This document shows, piece by piece, positions 6,995 to 9,519 of a stretch of DNA of 9,519 bases. The DNA lies in NCBI GenBank assembly GCA_021836925.1, contig JAKBHG010000018.1, positions 1-9,519 of the forward strand, given 5' to 3'. The stretch's first letter is position 1, and every line of letters begins with the position of its first letter. Under the pieces are notes generated by a model. The model did not search any database and had not been told where the DNA came from. It saw only the letters and a list, made by a program, of their open reading frames with translations. Position numbers and translations under genes: made by a program. This stretch comes from Microcaldota archaeon (GTDB lineage: Archaea > Micrarchaeota > Micrarchaeia > Micrarchaeales > Micrarchaeaceae).

Positions 6995-7010
6995 CTAAAT
7001 GTCTAAATGT
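6995..7010. repeat. tandem 8-bp repeat between convergent genes
   Basis: CTAAATGT occurs twice in direct succession (6995-7002, 7003-7010). The second copy contains the TAG stop of the minus-strand gene ending at 7003. The two convergent genes are only 21 bases apart, so the repeat fills part of the gap. It may be a small slippage duplication; no function is evident. Confidence 0.45.
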
Positions 7011-7458
7011 CGTATCGAAGGGGCGCCGGCCTGTCGGCACCACGCACCTTTACGTCGCCGTTCCACTTCGCTGCGCGCCTCAGCTGCATGTGGGCGCTGC
7101 CTGGGTTGTTATGCAGCCCTCCGACCGCGGTAATGAGCCTTTCGAACGCCTCGTCCTCGGTGTTCATGTTCTTTATGTCGAGCATGCTGGTGCTGCTGTA
7201 GCACAGCTCCGCAATCTCCCAGAAGATGGTCCGCGTCTCCTTGCTGCTTTCCGGGTAGCGCTTCATGGCATTGATGACATGATCGCTGCTCAGCTTCTCC
7301 GCGAACAGCCTTTTCGCGCGCTCCAGGTCCGCACCCTCCTCGTGCACGTAGTGCGCCATCGTGTTCACGTAGAATTTGAAGTCCTCGACAAGATACGGCA
7401 TGCTCGAGAACCTGTTGGATAGCGCATCGATGCCTACAGGCTGTTTTCTGAATCTCAT
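7003..7458 (-). CDS. hypothetical soluble helical protein
   Basis: I do not recognise this 151-residue protein. It has no signal peptide or membrane helix, has many charged and aromatic residues, and reads as mostly alpha-helical. Helices are likely around F27-E42, L45-K66, S71-Y87 and T100-V112 (approximate). There is a single cysteine (E-L-C-Y) and several His. The last 30 residues (G-S-A-H-M-Q-L-R-R-A-A-K onward) are basic and probably less ordered. The ATG at 7458 follows a TATA-like element with only a few bases of leader and no Shine-Dalgarno motif, so it is probably leaderless. It converges on the surface-protein operon and lies 77 bases downstream of aRF1 on the same strand. Its own promoter suggests it is not simply part of the aRF1 transcript. 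No function can be assigned. Confidence 0.6.
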   Translation of the reverse strand: MRFRKQPVGIDALSNRFSSMPYLVEDFKFYVNTMAHYVHEEGADLERAKRLFAEKLSSDHVINAMKRYPESSKETRTIFWEIAELCYSSTSMLDIKNMNTEDEAFERLITAVGGLHNNPGSAHMQLRRAAKWNGDVKVRGADRPAPLRYDI

Positions 7459-7485
7459 AAGTCAACAAGCATAGTGCGCCGTCAA

Positions 7486-7495
7486 CCTATTTATT
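7486..7495 (-). promoter_or_regulatory. TATA box of the hypothetical gene at 7003-7458
   Basis: On the minus strand this reads AATAAATAGG. A start about 25 bases downstream falls near 7466, eight or so bases before the ATG at 7458. That spacing fits a very short or leaderless mRNA. Two copies of GTCAAC (+ strand 7461-7466 and 7481-7486), 20 bases apart, flank the predicted start; this may be chance. Confidence 0.5.
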
Positions 7496-7505
7496 GTTTG
7501 TGTGC

Positions 7506-7527
7506 AGGAACGGCAATTGCCGCTCCT
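7506..7527 (-). promoter_or_regulatory. 22-base palindrome downstream of aRF1 and upstream of the hypothetical gene
   Basis: Two 11-base arms meet at the centre CAATTG and are complementary at every position but one. In minus-strand RNA the odd position becomes a G-U pair. The transcript could therefore form an uninterrupted 9-bp stem (AGGAGCGGC with GCCGUUCCU) around an AAUU loop. It starts 8 bases beyond the aRF1 stop codon, so it may form the 3' end of that mRNA, but no U-tract follows. Equally, it sits just upstream of the TATA box at 7486-7495 and could be a regulator-binding site. Confidence 0.5.
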
Positions 7528-7535
7528 TTGCTGCT

Positions 7536-8738
7536 TCAGCCCCTGTGCCTGAGCATCGCCGCTATGCCGTCGAAGCCTTCCAGCAGCTCCCTGCCGTAAG
7601 GGCTCTCCTCTGAGACGAAGACCATCTCGACGCCGTTCTTCTCGGCGATGTTTATGACGTCGTCGATCGGGTCGCGCTCGCTTGCTATGCTCAGGTTGCC
7701 CCCGCAGTCGTGCTTGTCCCTCCTCTTGTCTCCGTGCTCGAACTCAGTGAACTCCGCATTGCAGGCCGTGCACCTGTAATGCACCTCGTGTATGTCTATC
7801 TCCTCGCTTATCAGGAGTATCGAGACGTTGTTCGCGTCCAGCTCCTTCCTGACCTGCTTGTAGCCGAAGGTGGCGAGGCCCTTCTTCGCGACCTCGTTCA
7901 TGAACCTGTCCATCAGCGCCTTCTCCTTCACGGTAGCCTGGGCGGACAGCGCCTCCTTGCTCTTCTCGAGAAGCTCCCTTATGCCGACCTCCTCGTCGGT
8001 GTAGCCCGTGTCGAACGGGCCTATTATCTTTATCTGGTAGTTGACCGCCTTCTCCTTCAGGAAGTTCTCCTTCGAGGGGCCGGGCCCTCCAACCACGAGG
8101 CCGTTCACCTTCCCGAACTTCGCAAAGACCTCGTTGACCGCATCCGCCACTCGTCTGTAGTAGTCGATTATCGATCCCTCTATGATCCTGCTGTACCTTG
8201 CCTGGGACTGCCCTCCCTTCCTCACCTTGGCGTGAACGAGCGACGCCATCCTCTTCTCGACTTTGACGTGCGTACCCCTCAGCGTGGCTATCGTGGCCTC
8301 GCGGCCGTCCATGACGACCAGTATGTATATGTCTGTGGCGGCGATCATCGCCTCCAGCGGCTCCAGGAGGAACGTGGAATCGCATCTGTATATGTTGGAG
8401 CGCACAGGCTGCGGCGGCTCCAGCACGAAGAGCTCGAGATCCGGCTTTGCCTGTATGTCCGATATGTTACCGCAGAATATCGCCATGCCGTTCTTGGGCG
8501 CCTCGCGGTAGAGCTTGAGGTACTGCATTATCTTGTCTATCGCGCCCTGCACATTGAGCTTGGTTGTCTTAGACTTTATGTTCGAGGCCTGGCCGTACTC
8601 GTCCCTGAGCTTGGCAGTAACGTCGCTTATCAGGAACTTCGGCGGTATGTACAGGCTTATGAGCTCCGTCCCGGTGCCTCGTATCCCTTCAAGCTTCCTT
8701 AGGGCCTTCCTTATCTGGTATTCTTCCTTCATGAGCAT
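7536..8738 (-). CDS. prf1: peptide chain release factor aRF1
   Basis: Archaeal class I release factor: it enters the ribosomal A site, reads all three stop codons and triggers peptide release, with aEF1A as carrier and ABCE1 afterwards. Counting from the ATG at 8738 (400 residues), domain 1 shows G-T-E-L-I-S-L-Y-I-P-P (~23-33), the N-I-K-S stop-codon loop (53-56) and Y-x-C-x-x-x-F (117-123). Domain 2 has the catalytic G-G-Q (175-177) in the usual R-K-G-G-Q-S-Q setting. Domain 3 carries a small metal-binding insertion with C323, C326, H343 and C345. All key residues are intact and the length is near the archaeal norm of about 410-420. Starts at 8741 (GTG), 8738 (ATG) and 8732 (ATG) are all possible, differing by one to three residues. 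Stop codons of complete genes here are mostly TGA, with TAG once. It lies downstream of serS on the same strand, probably with its own promoter. Confidence 0.96.
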   Translation of the reverse strand: MLMKEEYQIRKALRKLEGIRGTGTELISLYIPPKFLISDVTAKLRDEYGQASNIKSKTTKLNVQGAIDKIMQYLKLYREAPKNGMAIFCGNISDIQAKPDLELFVLEPPQPVRSNIYRCDSTFLLEPLEAMIAATDIYILVVMDGREATIATLRGTHVKVEKRMASLVHAKVRKGGQSQARYSRIIEGSIIDYYRRVADAVNEVFAKFGKVNGLVVGGPGPSKENFLKEKAVNYQIKIIGPFDTGYTDEEVGIRELLEKSKEALSAQATVKEKALMDRFMNEVAKKGLATFGYKQVRKELDANNVSILLISEEIDIHEVHYRCTACNAEFTEFEHGDKRRDKHDCGGNLSIASERDPIDDVINIAEKNGVEMVFVSEESPYGRELLEGFDGIAAMLRHRG

Positions 8739-8907
8739 CACACGTAACGCATGCTGCGCCTGAGAGCGCGTAGGCTATGCCTGGGCGGCGTTTTGGCCGT
8801 CAGTTGCTAGGACTAGTGAATCTGCACCGTTCGTGTAAATCAGCCTACATACACTTTTCGCTATTATAATTAATAAACTCTCTGCTATCCGCCGCACTGC
8901 GGCAGCA
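8739..8907 (-). promoter_or_regulatory. serS-prf1 intergenic region with AT-rich promoter element
   Basis: The minus strand has an AT-rich TATA-like tract at 8862-8877 (TTTATTAATTATAATA). It would start transcription near 8845 and give prf1 a leader of about 100 bases, long for an archaeon. The leader could fold: GTAGGCT (+ 8770-8776) and AGCCTAC (+ 8842-8848) are complementary, and a short GC hairpin lies near 8787-8805. A 7-bp match in a region this size is expected about once by chance. No ribosome binding site is obvious, and I see no tRNA or other RNA gene. Confidence 0.4.
8891..8903 (-). terminator. short hairpin after serS, weak terminator candidate
   Basis: GCCGC and GCGGC form a perfect 5-bp GC stem around a 3-base loop, 4 bases beyond the serS stop codon in the direction of transcription. 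An AT-rich run follows (to about 8862), but there is no continuous U-tract. That same AT-rich run is the proposed prf1 TATA element. It may help end the serS transcript; the evidence is modest. Confidence 0.35.
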
Positions 8908-9519
8908 TCACTTCTTGCCGAGCACCTTCTTGCCGATATACGGCACGAGCACTTCTGGCACGGTTATGGTGTTGTCGCTGTTGAGATAGTTCTCGACGAT
9001 TGCCACAAGGGCCCTCTGCACCGAGACGCCTGTGGCGTTAAGCGTGTGCACGTACTTCCTCTCGCCCTTCTCGTCATACGAGATGTTGAGCCTCATGCTC
9101 TGCCAGTCGGTGCAGTTCGAGCACGAGGTAAGCTCCCTGTACTTGCCCTGGCTGGGGAACCAGCCCTCTATGTCATACTTCTTTGCGGCCACGACCCCTA
9201 TGTCGCCCGTGCATATGTTCACTACATGATAGGGTATGTTGAGCTTCTGCCATATCTCCTCCTCGTTCGCGACGAGCTCCTTGTACATCGCCTCGGAGTC
9301 CTCCTGCCTGCAGAACACGAACTGCTCCACCTTCTCGAACTGGTGCACCCTGAATATGCCCTTCGTGTCCTTCCCATGCGCTCCCGCTTCCCTCCTGAAG
9401 CACTGGCTGATCCCAGCGTACTTTATCGGAAGGTCCTTCGGCGAGAAGACCTCATCGGCATGCATGGCTGCCATTGGGTGCTCCGAAGTGGATATCATGA
9501 ACATCAGCTCCTCTATGTG
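8908..9519 (-). CDS. serS: seryl-tRNA synthetase, C-terminal part
   Basis: Class II synthetase that activates serine with ATP and charges tRNA-Ser. The frame is open to the right edge, and 203 residues of the catalytic C-terminal domain are in the window; the N-terminal coiled-coil arm and motif 1 lie outside. Counting from the first residue here: serine-binding T-S-E at 11-13 followed by H-P-M-A-A-M-H-A-D-E; motif 2 F-R-R-E-A-G ... G-I-F-R-V-H-Q-F-E-K-V-E at 41-65; the ordering segment E-L-T-S-C-S-N-C-T-D-W-Q; and motif 3 around L-N-A-T-G-V-S-V-Q-R with E-N-Y (about 160-178). The T-S-E-H-P, S-C-S-N-C-T-D and L-N-A-T wording is closer to archaeal and eukaryotic SerRS than to bacterial ones. 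It is not the divergent methanogen-type enzyme. The stop is TGA at 8908-8910. Confidence 0.96.
   Translation of the reverse strand, partial: HIEELMFMISTSEHPMAAMHADEVFSPKDLPIKYAGISQCFRREAGAHGKDTKGIFRVHQFEKVEQFVFCRQEDSEAMYKELVANEEEIWQKLNIPYHVVNICTGDIGVVAAKKYDIEGWFPSQGKYRELTSCSNCTDWQSMRLNISYDEKGERKYVHTLNATGVSVQRALVAIVENYLNSDNTITVPEVLVPYIGKKVLGKK

Noticed and set aside
6492..6998. 168-residue + strand frame overlapping the 194-residue gene
   Set aside because: Arg/His-rich out-of-frame shadow. The 6397 frame has the ribosome binding site, a clean signal anchor and sequons.
7710..8702. 330-residue open frame on the + strand opposite prf1
   Set aside because: It lies wholly antisense to a release factor with all motifs intact. 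Its Leu/Arg/Val-rich, His- and Tyr-heavy composition is typical of the reverse complement of a real gene.
8770..8848. tRNA-like outline: 7-bp terminal stem spanning 79 bases with a GTTCG near the 3' side
   Set aside because: The segment before the 3' stem (CACCG, TTCGTGT, AAATC) cannot form a T-arm and lacks the conserved A in the loop. No convincing D-arm or anticodon arm is seen on either strand, and a 7-bp match in this gap is expected about once by chance.
1..9519. CRISPR array, insertion sequence or integration site
   Set aside because: No regularly spaced repeats, transposase or terminal inverted repeats were seen. The only abrupt change is the join near 320, which lacks mobile-element hallmarks.

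Overview
The window looks like a piece of a small archaeal genome from an assembly. The archaeal signs are a class I release factor of the aRF1 type, an archaeal/eukaryotic-type seryl-tRNA synthetase, a Methanococcus-type S-layer protein, an AglB/STT3-like oligosaccharyltransferase fragment, TATA boxes upstream of genes, GGTGA-type ribosome binding sites, and heavy use of ATA (Ile) and AGG (Arg). A DPANN lineage such as Micrarchaeota would fit, but that is inference; no rRNA or other decisive marker is present. The first ~320 bases differ: about 67% GC (200 of the first 300 bases) against roughly 48% in the adjacent stretch 421-600. They carry a bacterial-looking DUF2335 membrane protein that runs into the 3' side of the truncated glycosyltransferase, so the left edge is probably a chimeric join.

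Layout. 1-~320 is the foreign DUF2335 fragment (+). ~321-728 is the N-terminal part of an AglB-like oligosaccharyltransferase (-), cut off at the join. 729-1083 is a divergent promoter region. 1084-4029 is a 981-residue secreted S-layer protein (+), with a stem-loop just before its ribosome binding site and a hairpin plus T-tract terminator after it. 4030-4203 holds that terminator and a second promoter whose TATA box sits inside a perfect 9-bp inverted repeat. 4204-6360 and 6397-6981 form a two-gene operon of membrane-anchored, Cys-containing, sequon-rich surface proteins. A convergent soluble orphan (7003-7458, -) follows. Then come aRF1 (7536-8738, -) and the C-terminal two fifths or so of SerRS (8908-9519, -).

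How the genes may work together. The left two thirds (321-6981) reads as a cell-envelope locus. An N-glycosylation enzyme lies beside its likely major substrate, a Cys-free S-layer protein with 32 N-X-S/T sequons. Next to it is an operon for two anchored proteins with 27 and 7 sequons. These two proteins share a previously unassigned four-cysteine extracellular domain (residues ~600-718 of one, ~66-194 of the other). This shared domain is the best candidate here for something undescribed. The right third is translation housekeeping (tRNA charging and termination) plus an unrecognised helical protein.

No tRNA, rRNA, CRISPR array, insertion sequence or origin could be supported.
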